Origin: Campylobacterales bacterium
GTDB taxonomy: Bacteria > Campylobacterota > Campylobacteria > Campylobacterales > Sulfurimonadaceae
Direction: 5' to 3'
DNA length: 64,000 bases
Assembly (NCBI GenBank): GCA_016938735.1
Contig: JAFGUB010000046.1
Location: 23,466-87,465 of the forward strand
Part shown: positions 45,367 to 53,066 of the stretch, piece by piece
How the letters are laid out: each line of letters opens with the position of its first letter
Numbering within the stretch: the first letter of the stretch is position 1
Program-made: the position numbers and the translations under genes
The notes under the pieces: model-generated
Seen by the model: only the letters and a program-made list of their open reading frames with translations
Told to the model about the DNA's origin: nothing
Database searches by the model: none

Positions 45367-46908
45367 ATGAAAAAACTTGCCATCATCGGTAAACCTAACG
45401 TCGGAAAAAGCTCCTTTTTCAACCGTATTCTCAAAGAACGCGACGCCATCACTTCGGAGCAAGCCGGTACTACCCGTGACGTCAAGCGCCGTGTCGCCGA
45501 TATCCTAGGCAAAAAAGTAGCGCTGCTCGATACGGGCGGTCTGGACGAGGGGAATGAACTCTTTGACAAAGTCCGCCAAAAGTCCCTTCAGGCGGCTTAT
45601 GAGGCTGACATCATTTTGTATATGGTGGACGGCAAATCTTTGCCGGAACAGGATGACAAAAAGCTCTTTTATCAGCTTGAGTCGATGGGCAAGTCGGTGG
45701 CGCTGGTGGTCAATAAGATCGACAACGACAAGATGCAAGAGAAGCTCTGGGAGTTTTATGAGTTCGGTGCGGAGCATATCTTCGGCATCTCTGTCGCGCA
45801 TAACCGTAATGTGACCACGTTGCTAAGCTGGGTGGCTGAACAGCTACCCGATGAGCCGCTTAGCGACGCGGAGCACGGGCAAGAAGAGGTCGGCGAGCTT
45901 GAGACGGCAGATGAAGAGGAGCTTGACGAAGTCGGTTATTATGAACCTGAGTTTGAAGATGAAGAGGACGATACGGATTACGCAGAAGAAGATGACGATG
46001 ACGATGAAGAGTGGATAGATGAAGAGGAGGATGAAGCCCCTTTTGCGTATGACGAAATCCCTGATGACTCCGCCTTTGGTCAAAATGACATCATCCGTCA
46101 CTTTGAAGCCGATGCCTCCAAGCGCCTCAAAGTGGCCATTATCGGGCGCGTGAATGTCGGCAAAAGCTCTTTGCTCAACGCGCTTTTAGGCGAAGAACGT
46201 TCGGTGGTGAGTTCGGTAGCCGGCACGACGATTGATCCGATTGATGAGATGATTCAGTATGGCGGACGGGAGATCACTTTTGTCGATACGGCGGGGATTC
46301 GCAAGCGCGGCAAGATTTTGGGGATCGAAAAGTTTGCCTTGATGCGTACCGAACAGATGCTCGAAGGTGCCGATATTGCGCTTTTGGTGCTGGATGCCTC
46401 CGAGCCGTTTAAAGAGCTTGATGAGAAGATCGCGGGGCTGATCGACGAGAACCGTCTGGGCTGCATGATCGTGCTCAACAAATGGGACGTGGCCGATAAA
46501 GAGAAGTACAAAGAGATCATCGACGAGGTGCGCTACCGCTTCAAATTTCTGCACTACGCGCCCATCATCACCGTCTCTGCGCAGTCTAAGCAGCGGGTGC
46601 ACAAGATCTTTGACAAGCTGCTGCAGATCAACGAGAACTACTCGCAGCGCATCCCCACCTCGCAGATCAACGAAGTGATCGAGCTGGCACTACGCCGCCA
46701 CACCCTGCCGTCGATGAAAGGGCAGCGCATCCGCATCTACTACGCCACGCAGTACGAGACCAGACCGCCGCGCATCGCTTTGGTGATGAACAAACCCAAA
46801 GGGCTGCACTTTACCTATCGGCGCTACATCTCCAACCAGCTTCGCAAAGCCTTCAACTTCGAAGGGGTGCCGCTGCTGCTCAAGGCCAAAAAGCGCGGCG
46901 AGAAGTAG
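45367..46908 (+). CDS. der: Ribosome-associated GTPase Der (EngA)
   Basis: A 513-residue tandem GTPase for 50S assembly. The first G domain has GKPNVGKSSFFNR at 7-19 and NKID; the second has GRVNVGKSSLLNALLG from about 260 and NKWD; the KH-like domain closes the C-terminus. Between them, about residues 160-252, lies an unusually long, strongly acidic linker with runs of Asp and Glu (DEEDDTDYAEEDDDDDEEW). Related Campylobacterota Der proteins also have expanded linkers, but this one is extreme. Confidence 0.95.
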   Translation: MKKLAIIGKPNVGKSSFFNRILKERDAITSEQAGTTRDVKRRVADILGKKVALLDTGGLDEGNELFDKVRQKSLQAAYEADIILYMVDGKSLPEQDDKKLFYQLESMGKSVALVVNKIDNDKMQEKLWEFYEFGAEHIFGISVAHNRNVTTLLSWVAEQLPDEPLSDAEHGQEEVGELETADEEELDEVGYYEPEFEDEEDDTDYAEEDDDDDEEWIDEEEDEAPFAYDEIPDDSAFGQNDIIRHFEADASKRLKVAIIGRVNVGKSSLLNALLGEERSVVSSVAGTTIDPIDEMIQYGGREITFVDTAGIRKRGKILGIEKFALMRTEQMLEGADIALLVLDASEPFKELDEKIAGLIDENRLGCMIVLNKWDVADKEKYKEIIDEVRYRFKFLHYAPIITVSAQSKQRVHKIFDKLLQINENYSQRIPTSQINEVIELALRRHTLPSMKGQRIRIYYATQYETRPPRIALVMNKPKGLHFTYRRYISNQLRKAFNFEGVPLLLKAKKRGEK

Positions 46909-46911
46909 TGC

Positions 46912-47343
46912 TTAAAAGGGCTTGACCACCACCAGCGCGACAATGAAGATCAAAAGCAGGGTCGGCGCTTCGTTGTAGTAGCGAAAGAACTTTCCGCTTT
47001 TGTTACATGTACCCTTCTCCAGCTTCTTGCGTAGCATCCCCAGCGAGAAAAAATAGACGATCAAAATCACTACAAAGAGCAGTTTGGCATGAAACCATCC
47101 GCCGGTGGTGAAGATATTGACGGGGTAGAGCCAGATCAGTGCAAGCCCAGAGAGCAGCGTTGCCCAAAAAGAGGGGACGCCAATATAGTGAAAAATCTTG
47201 TACTCCATAATCTTGACGACTTTGACAAAGCCCGCATTATCCGCATGTTCGGCGTGATAGACAAAAAGGCGGGGCATATAAAAGAGCACCGCAAACCAAG
47301 AGACCATCGAGATGATGTGAAACCATAAGACCCAGTTGTACAT
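46912..47343 (-). CDS. hemJ: HemJ-type protoporphyrinogen oxidase (CopD/UPF0093 family)
   Basis: A 143-residue membrane protein with four hydrophobic segments. It has the HemJ pattern: N-terminal LWFHIISMVSWFAVLFYMPRLFVYH with the conserved His and Arg, WFHAKLLFVVILIVYF, and the tail FFRYYNEAPTLLLIFIVALVVVKPF. It oxidises protoporphyrinogen IX in heme synthesis. The start codon ATG is itself inside a near-copy of the palindrome (GTACATGTAA, 47338-47347). It converges with der, 3 bases apart. Confidence 0.88.
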   Translation of the reverse strand: MYNWVLWFHIISMVSWFAVLFYMPRLFVYHAEHADNAGFVKVVKIMEYKIFHYIGVPSFWATLLSGLALIWLYPVNIFTTGGWFHAKLLFVVILIVYFFSLGMLRKKLEKGTCNKSGKFFRYYNEAPTLLLIFIVALVVVKPF

Positions 47344-47352
47344 GTAAGCTTC

Positions 47353-47961
47353 CTAAAAGTGGGTTTCGATATGAACCATATTGTAGTTCGATCCGCCTCT
47401 GCGGACGTTGTTGATCAGGCCGTAGATGCCCGAGCGATGTTTGAGCGTCCAGCCGATATAGGTCTGTTCCAGCATGATTACATGTAAGAGCTTGCCGACG
47501 CTTGCGTCGATGCTCACCTCAAGATAGTTGAGAAACTTGGAGTTGTTGTCGCGCGACTCCTGGGCCTCTAACTTCTCTACCATCGGGATCTCAAAGGCGT
47601 ACGAGCCACCCTCGGCCAAGCCTATGCGTAGGCGTTGATCCCAGAAGTCGGCATTGTAGTAGAGTTTGAGATACGCGGTGGTTTCAAAGAAGTCCTCTTG
47701 ATGACCGTTCTCGAGGTAGCGGTACACGCCGCCTTTGGCATAGAGCTCAAAGGGCAGTTCAAAACGGTGCAACAGATAGCCGCCGTCGATTCCGATGAGC
47801 GCGGTGTCGGCATGGTGGTAGCCGGCATCGAGACTCAAAATTTGTCCAAAATCGTGATGGTCTGCCCAACCGCCCGCAAGGCGCAGGCTGTAGTGCGACT
47901 CTGACGCGCCAAGGGCGTTACATGTAAGCCATGCAAGCGCGGCAAGTTGCAAGCCTCTCAA
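47353..47961 (-). CDS. Outer membrane beta-barrel protein, function unknown
   Basis: A 202-residue secreted protein with signal peptide (MRGLQLAALAWLTCNALG) and alternating amphipathic strands ending in an aromatic residue (HIETHF), the mark of a small porin-like barrel. DFGQILSLDAGYHH and LNYLEVSIDASVGKL recall lipid A deacylase-like or OmpW-like barrels, but I cannot choose. Its ATG overlaps the trxC stop by 4 bases. Palindrome copies at 47478 and 47918 read LLHV and LTCN. Confidence 0.6.
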   Translation of the reverse strand: MRGLQLAALAWLTCNALGASESHYSLRLAGGWADHHDFGQILSLDAGYHHADTALIGIDGGYLLHRFELPFELYAKGGVYRYLENGHQEDFFETTAYLKLYYNADFWDQRLRIGLAEGGSYAFEIPMVEKLEAQESRDNNSKFLNYLEVSIDASVGKLLHVIMLEQTYIGWTLKHRSGIYGLINNVRRGGSNYNMVHIETHF

Positions 47962-48377
47962 AAGCGCGCCACCCAGTCACGCAGTTGGGCCACACTCAGC
48001 GCGCCGCTGACGCGGTCGATTTCACGGTTCTCTTTAAAAGCGATGAGCGTGGGGATGGAGCGGATGTGAAAACGTGAGGCAAGCGCTTGCTGCTCTTCGG
48101 TGTTGACTTTGGCGAAGCGGGCTTTGAGCGCGAAGCTCTTGGCGGCCTCTTCAAAGGCTGGCGCCATCATCTTGCACGGACCGCACCATGAGGCCCAAAA
48201 ATCGACGATCACGGGGATATCGTTGCCCAGCACATGAGCATCAAAAGCGTCGGCGTTTAGTGCAATGGGCTTGGTGTCAAGTAAAGAGCCTTTGCACTTC
48301 CCACAGGCGGCTTTGGCATAGTGCTCTTTGGGCGGGATGTTGTTGGTTTGGCCGCAGTGGGGACAGACGACGCGCAT
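47958..48377 (-). CDS. trxC: Thioredoxin 2 (zinc-ribbon thioredoxin)
   Basis: A 139-residue protein with an N-terminal zinc ribbon (CPHCG at 5-9 and CGKC near 25) and a thioredoxin fold with the WCGPC active site near residue 63. The cis-Pro segment is RSIPTLIAF. TrxC reduces protein disulphides and is associated with oxidative stress. It lies 3 bases after the hpf gene. Confidence 0.93.
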   Translation of the reverse strand: MRVVCPHCGQTNNIPPKEHYAKAACGKCKGSLLDTKPIALNADAFDAHVLGNDIPVIVDFWASWCGPCKMMAPAFEEAAKSFALKARFAKVNTEEQQALASRFHIRSIPTLIAFKENREIDRVSGALSVAQLRDWVARF

Positions 48378-48380
48378 GGT

Positions 48381-48716
48381 TTAGGCCTCTTCTGTGACCT
48401 CGATGTCACGAATAGAGGTCTGGTGTTTGTGGTCTTTGACTTTGTCGGCAAGGCGGCGCAGCGCTTTGGCAGTGCGGTCAATCGCAATGTCGATCGCGGC
48501 ATCAAGGTCAAAATCTTCTTGCTTGATGACGATGGGCTGTTGGTGGGCGATGTGCAGTTCAAACTCGACGCTCACGCCGTCTTTCTCTTTGGTGATGTAG
48601 ATGTTGGCAGTGGTGATCTCCATACCGTATTTCAAAAACTGCTCTTTTGCCGCTTGTAGGTGGGCGCGCAGATGATCGGAAAGGTGAATCTCTTTGGAGC
48701 GAATTTGGATGTTCAT
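48381..48716 (-). CDS. hpf: Ribosome hibernation promoting factor, short form
   Basis: A 111-residue protein with the RaiA/HPF fold: MNIQIRSKEIHLSDHLR at the start, EITTANIYITKEKDG, and the helical ALRRLADKVKDHKHQ basic stretch that contacts 16S rRNA. It lacks the C-terminal dimerisation domain of long HPF. It inactivates ribosomes in stationary phase. Divergent from trpS, with 88 bases between. Confidence 0.88.
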   Translation of the reverse strand: MNIQIRSKEIHLSDHLRAHLQAAKEQFLKYGMEITTANIYITKEKDGVSVEFELHIAHQQPIVIKQEDFDLDAAIDIAIDRTAKALRRLADKVKDHKHQTSIRDIEVTEEA

Positions 48717-48768
48717 AGCGAATCCTTAGGGAAATAATAAAGCTGGAATTCTAGCATAGCTATTCTGA

Positions 48769-48774
48769 TATAAT
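48769..48774 (+). promoter_or_regulatory. Putative -10 box for trpS
   Basis: TATAAT stands 30 bases before the trpS GTG. Transcription near 48781 would put the TTACATGTAA copy (48786-48795) at the very start of the messenger, directly followed by the Shine-Dalgarno GGGG. No clear -35 box is seen. Confidence 0.4.
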
Positions 48775-48804
48775 TTCGCTTTTAGTTACATGTAAGGGGC
48801 GTGT

Positions 48805-49770
48805 GTGAGACTTTTTACAGGCATTCAGCCTTCGGGCGATCTGCATATCGGCAACTATTTCGGCTCCATCGAGCCGATGGTCGCTGCGCAAAACGAGCAT
48901 GACGTGTTCGCTTTTATCGCAAATTATCACGCCATGACGACGGTGAGCGACGGCGCGCGTCTTGCCGAGCTGACCATGCAGGCCGCGACCGATTTTTTAT
49001 CCCTTGGTATCGATCCGCAGCGCAGTACCTTTTGGGTGCAAAGCGACGTCAAAGAGGTGCTGGAACTCTACTGGGTGCTTTCAGGCTTCACCCCCATGGG
49101 GCTGCTCGAGCGCGCCCACAGCTACAAAGACAAGACCGCCAAAGGGATCGCCGCCAACCACAGCCTCTTTAGCTACCCTGTACTGATGGCGGCGGATATT
49201 TTGCTTTTTGGTTCTGAAGTGGTGCCGGTGGGCAAAGATCAGATCCAACACGTCGAGATCGCCCGCGATATCGCCATCCGCTTCAACAACGAATACGGCG
49301 ATATCTTCGTACTGCCCGAATACAGGGTCGATGACAACGTCAAAACCGTCCCCGGAACTGATGGCCAGAAGATGTCCAAAAGTTACGGCAACACGATCAA
49401 CATTTTCGGCGAGCGCAAAGCGCAGGAGAAGACGGTCAAGAAGATCGTGACCGAAGTGGTCGCCATGGAAGCGCCCAAAGAGTGGGCTACATGTAACGTC
49501 TACAACATTGCCCGTCTTTTTCTCGATGAAGCGGGACAAGCCGCACTCCAGCAGCGCTACGTCCAAGGCGGCGAGGGGCATGGGCACTTCAAGCTCTATC
49601 TAAATGAGTTGATCTGGGACTTTTACACCCCCTACCGCGAGCGCCGCGACTACTACAGCGCCCATCAAGACGAGGTGCGCGAGATTTTGGCGATGGGCGC
49701 GGCCAAAGCGCGCGAGGCGGCGATGCCGATTATTGAGAAGGTGCGTTTGGTGAGCGGGATAGCGTACTGA
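48805..49770 (+). CDS. trpS: Tryptophanyl-tRNA synthetase
   Basis: A 321-residue class I aminoacyl-tRNA synthetase starting at GTG 48805, with AAGGGG at the end of the palindrome copy at 48786. HIGN is in GDLHIGNYFGS near residue 13 and the KMSKS loop is GQKMSKSYGN near 190. TrpRS features include YPVLMAADILLF and GKDQIQHVEIARDIA. Confidence 0.96.
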   Translation: MRLFTGIQPSGDLHIGNYFGSIEPMVAAQNEHDVFAFIANYHAMTTVSDGARLAELTMQAATDFLSLGIDPQRSTFWVQSDVKEVLELYWVLSGFTPMGLLERAHSYKDKTAKGIAANHSLFSYPVLMAADILLFGSEVVPVGKDQIQHVEIARDIAIRFNNEYGDIFVLPEYRVDDNVKTVPGTDGQKMSKSYGNTINIFGERKAQEKTVKKIVTEVVAMEAPKEWATCNVYNIARLFLDEAGQAALQQRYVQGGEGHGHFKLYLNELIWDFYTPYRERRDYYSAHQDEVREILAMGAAKAREAAMPIIEKVRLVSGIAY

Positions 49771-49807
49771 AATTACGCCACCGGTGCTTTGAGGTTGAGT
49801 GAGCTGG

Positions 49808-50272
49808 TCACCAAATTTCAGACAACAATGCCGCTCTCTCTTCAATTTTATAGATATAGCCCCGGCCAAGATGAAGCATGCCCGAAGGTGGTTGGATTGA
49901 AGCCTGTTTTGCGGATTGTTTGATCCTGGAGATCGCAACGGTCAGTGCCGCTTCAATATCCTGTTTGTCAAAAGGTTTGATGAGGTAGCCGTAAACATTC
50001 GTATCGGAGGTATCAAGGATGGTTTGCGTATCTCCAAGAGCCGTGGTGTAGATAATCGGAATAGGCGCTATACGGTTCATAAGAATGGCGCACTGAATAC
50101 CGTCTGTGGCGCCTTCTAGGTTAATGTCCATCAAAACGATATCGACCGGATGGCTTTGAAGAAGTTTGAGTGCTTCATCTGCGCTTTTTGCAGTTCCGAT
50201 AACATGACAGCCGAATTCGCATACAATCTGTTCAAGAAACGAAGCGATTAAAAACTCATCTTCGACAATCAA
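49808..50272 (-). pseudogene. Response regulator with degraded ends
   Basis: A receiver domain reading (N-I-L)-IVEDEFLIASFLEQ with acidic pair, phosphoacceptor in DIVLMDINLEG and Lys in YLIKPF. Upstream to the stop at 50351 there is no ATG or GTG, only TTG 50272, which cuts into the first strand. After the receiver the text begins a winged-helix output region (LHLGRGYIYKIEERAALL) but stops within 20 residues. Homologues usually carry a whole second domain. I read it as a truncated gene, though a functional receiver-only protein is possible. No kinase gene adjoins. Confidence 0.55.
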
Positions 50273-50357
50273 GATGTTGCGTGTTGTTTGAGGATTCGCT
50301 TTGTGAGCTCCGGTGCTCGATACGATGCCTATTGGATGACGGAGCTGGAATTATAGC

Positions 50358-51110
50358 TTAGTGCTCCTCTGAGGGCACTTCATGAAACCGCACGATCTGC
50401 CATTCGCCCTCCATCGTCTCGACCACGGCGGTGGCGCTCTCGACCCAGTCGCCGCAGTTGAGGTAGGTGATATTCTCGATCTGTTTGTGTTCGGCGTGGT
50501 GGATGTGGCCGCAAATGACCCCATCGAGGTGGCGGCGCTGTGCTTCGATGCAGAGCACCTTTTCAAAGTCGTCGATGAACATGACCGCTTTTTTGACATT
50601 TTGTTTGGCGTAGGCGGAGAGCGACCAGTAGCGTTTGTAGCCGACGATGCGGCGGCAGGTGTTGATGGGGCGGTTGAGTTTGAGCAGGAGGTTGTAGCTG
50701 ATGTCGCCGAATTTGGCGAGCCACTTTTTGGTCATGGTGATGGAGTCGAAAAAGTCGCCGTGGGTGACGAGGTAGCGCCGACCGTGCAGGTCGGTGTAGA
50801 CGGTTTCGTTGAGGATTTCGAGATTGTCGCCGAGGTTTAGGGGCAAAAAGGAGCGCACAAACTCGTCGTGGTTGCCCAGCACGTAGACTACACGGGTACC
50901 TTTACGGGCTTTGCGCAGCAGCTTTTGCACCACGTCGGAGTGCGCTTGCGGCCAGACCCAGCGGCGCTTGAGCGCCCAGCCGTCGATGATGTCGCCTACC
51001 AGATAGAGTGCGTCGCTCTCGTTATCCTTCATAAACTCCAGCAGCGCTTCGGCTTGAGCGTGGCGTGAGCCTAAGTGAACATCGGAGATGAAGATGGATC
51101 GATAGTGCAT
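50358..51110 (-). CDS. Metallophosphoesterase of PlcP/LpxH type
   Basis: A 250-residue calcineurin-like phosphoesterase. Metal motifs are FISDVHLGSRHA, YLVGDIIDGW, LGNHDE, THGDFFD and GHIHHAEH. The sequence GWALKRRWVWPQAHSDVVQK matches the PlcP proteins (phospholipase C-like, in Rhizobia and marine bacteria) that strip phospholipid headgroups during phosphate limitation, as well as UDP-2,3-diacylglucosamine diphosphatases. The neighbouring divergent GT4 enzyme favours PlcP; that is an inference, and an LpxH role in lipid A synthesis remains possible. Confidence 0.75.
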   Translation of the reverse strand: MHYRSIFISDVHLGSRHAQAEALLEFMKDNESDALYLVGDIIDGWALKRRWVWPQAHSDVVQKLLRKARKGTRVVYVLGNHDEFVRSFLPLNLGDNLEILNETVYTDLHGRRYLVTHGDFFDSITMTKKWLAKFGDISYNLLLKLNRPINTCRRIVGYKRYWSLSAYAKQNVKKAVMFIDDFEKVLCIEAQRRHLDGVICGHIHHAEHKQIENITYLNCGDWVESATAVVETMEGEWQIVRFHEVPSEEH

Positions 51111-51117
51111 AAGCCGC

Positions 51118-51147
51118 CTGTAACCGTTTTGTATTCTCGGTGTAGTG
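51118..51147 (+). promoter_or_regulatory. Pho-box-like direct repeats between phosphoesterase and glycosyltransferase genes
   Basis: CTGTAAC (51118-51124), CGTT, TTGTATT (51129-51135), CTCG, then GTGTAGT (51140-51146): TGTA recurs at 51119, 51130 and 51141, exactly 11 bases apart, as in PhoB boxes (CTGTCAT-N4-CTGTCAT). It lies in the 69-base divergent gap. Degenerate, so only suggestive. Confidence 0.4.
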
Positions 51148-51179
51148 ATGGTGCGACTTTAGCGCATTAACATTTCAAT

Positions 51180-52337
51180 ATGGACACGACCTCAAAAGCC
51201 CCAAAACACCGCATCGTGCTGGTGAGCGATACAGTGTTTGACGCCAACGGCGTGTCGCGCTTTATTCACGATCTGGCCGCTACCGCGCAGATGCGCGGCG
51301 ATCCCTTTTATGTGCTGACCTCATCGCCGCTCTCAGAGGCGCGAAGCGAAGGTAACATCATCAATGTTCGTCCGTTGCTCAAGATGAGGATGCCTTTTTA
51401 TAAGACGCAGTTTCTGATCCTCACGCCCCCCTTTGTTTCATTCTATCGGCATCTGCGCCGTTTGCGCCCCGATATCGTGCATATCTCTACGCCGGGGCCT
51501 CTGGGCTGGAGCGCTTTGCTGCTCTCAAGGCTGATGGGCATTCACACCACCGCCACCTACCACACCGACTTTCCGGCCTATTTACGGGAGAATTTGCGTT
51601 GGGATTTCGCGGCGCGGATAACGGCTTGGGTGATGCGCTCGTTTTACCGGCGTATGGTGTTGGTGTTTGCACGATCAAAGGGCTTCGAAGGGGTGCTTGT
51701 AGCACAGGTCGGCGTGCGCTCAGAGTGCATCGTGACGCTTCAGGCCGGCATTGATACGGAGCGCTTTGCACCGCACTATCGGCGCGATGCGCTTTGGGAG
51801 GAGCTGGGCATCCGATTAGACAGTCTCAAAATCCTCTATGTGGGGCGGCTGAGCGTCGAAAAGCGGTTCGATCTGCTCTATGATTTGGCTTCGAGGGTGC
51901 TGCTTACATGTAAGCGGAAAGTGGATTTCATCTTTGTCGGTGAGGGAGAGGTGCCTGAGGATCATCTACAGCAGATGCATTTTTTGGGCCGTCAGGGTGG
52001 CGTAACGCTGAGCGAGCTCTACGCCTCTAGCGATCTTTTTGTCTTTGCTTCCACCACCGAGACGCTGGGGCAAGCTGTGATGGAGGCGCAAGCCAGCGGA
52101 TTGTGCGCGCTGGTCAGTGATGAGGGCGGCGTACGCGAGATCGTCTGTGAGGGCGAGAGCGGTTTTCTCATCCCTGTTCACAGGCCGCAAGAGTGGATCG
52201 AACGTCTACTTGAGGTGATCGAAAACGACGGATTACGCCAAGCTATGGGGCATTGTGCCGCTATGATGATGCGGGAGCGGACGTTTGAAAAGAGCTATGA
52301 TGATTTTATGAGGTCACATGAAGCGCTTTACATGTAA
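51180..52337 (+). CDS. GT4 family glycosyltransferase (Agt-like)
   Basis: A 385-residue GT-B fold enzyme. The N-terminal half has SDTVFDANGVSRFIHDLA and HTTATYHTDFPAYLR; the C-terminal donor domain has ILYVGRLSVEKRFDLL near 225 and EAQASGLCALVSDEGGVREIV with the E-x7-E motif near 300. Such proteins put sugars on diacylglycerol or lipid carriers. Opposite a PlcP-like gene, it may make phosphorus-free glycolipids, as Agt does. The last codons plus stop are a copy of the palindrome read in its third frame (TAC ATG TAA). Confidence 0.8.
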   Translation: MDTTSKAPKHRIVLVSDTVFDANGVSRFIHDLAATAQMRGDPFYVLTSSPLSEARSEGNIINVRPLLKMRMPFYKTQFLILTPPFVSFYRHLRRLRPDIVHISTPGPLGWSALLLSRLMGIHTTATYHTDFPAYLRENLRWDFAARITAWVMRSFYRRMVLVFARSKGFEGVLVAQVGVRSECIVTLQAGIDTERFAPHYRRDALWEELGIRLDSLKILYVGRLSVEKRFDLLYDLASRVLLTCKRKVDFIFVGEGEVPEDHLQQMHFLGRQGGVTLSELYASSDLFVFASTTETLGQAVMEAQASGLCALVSDEGGVREIVCEGESGFLIPVHRPQEWIERLLEVIENDGLRQAMGHCAAMMMRERTFEKSYDDFMRSHEALYM

Positions 52338-52350
52338 GGCTTACATGTAA
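52328..52350. repeat. Inverted pair of TTACATGTAA copies between convergent genes
   Basis: Two exact copies at 52328-52337 and 52341-52350, separated by GGC, form a symmetric element whose outer flanks GCT/AGC also pair. It lies between the glycosyltransferase stop (inside the first copy) and convergent peroxiredoxin, resembling a bidirectional terminator. Confidence 0.75.
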
Positions 52351-52361
52351 AGCATTGCAGC

Positions 52362-52958
52362 TTAGAGCTCTTCGCTGTGTTTGGCGAGGTATTCGGCGAC
52401 ACCTGCAGTCGAGGCTTTCATTCCTTCATCGCCTTTTTGCCAGCCGGCAGGGCACACTTCGCCATGCTCGTTGACAAACAGCATGGTATCGACCATACGG
52501 ATCATCTCATCAATATTGCGGCCCAGTGGGAGGTCGTTGATGACGGCGTGGCGGACGGTGCCATCAGCATCGATCAAAAATGAACCGCGCAGGGCGACGG
52601 CGTTGTTGACAAGCACGTCGTAATCTTTGGCGATCTGTTTGCTCAGGTCAGCCACCAGCGGGAAGCGTACTTGACCGATTCCGCCCTCTTTAACAGCGGT
52701 GTTTTTCCACGCGAAGTGGCTGAACTGGGAGTCAACGGAGACACCGATGACGTTGATGCCGCGTGAGGTGAACTCATCAAGGCGGTGGTCAAACGCGATG
52801 ATCTCAGAGGGGCAGACGAAGGTGAAGTCGAGTGGGTAGAAGAAGAGTACGGTGCCTTTTGCGCCGAAGTTTTCGTACAGGTTGAAATCCTCTTTGATTT
52901 CGTTGTTGCCCATAACGGCGGTTGCTGTGAAGTCGGGAGCTTTGTTGGTAACGAGCAT
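52362..52958 (-). CDS. Typical 2-Cys peroxiredoxin
   Basis: A 198-residue peroxidase. The peroxidatic cysteine is C49 in FTFVCPSEI; the resolving cysteine is in GEVCPAGWQKG near 170. It has the extended C-terminus of the AhpC/Prx1 group, usually decameric. It reduces peroxides using thioredoxin, which trxC in this window could supply. A gap of 108 bases upstream contains TAAAAT as a possible -10 box. Confidence 0.93.
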   Translation of the reverse strand: MLVTNKAPDFTATAVMGNNEIKEDFNLYENFGAKGTVLFFYPLDFTFVCPSEIIAFDHRLDEFTSRGINVIGVSVDSQFSHFAWKNTAVKEGGIGQVRFPLVADLSKQIAKDYDVLVNNAVALRGSFLIDADGTVRHAVINDLPLGRNIDEMIRMVDTMLFVNEHGEVCPAGWQKGDEGMKASTAGVAEYLAKHSEEL

Positions 52959-53066
52959 GAATGTCCTTTTGTGGTGTTGGGGTTTGACGTCGAAGATTTT
53001 AGCACAGAAGCTTTAAGCTAATTTGGAAACTTTAAACTAACAATTAAAACTAAAGGAAAAAAATTA

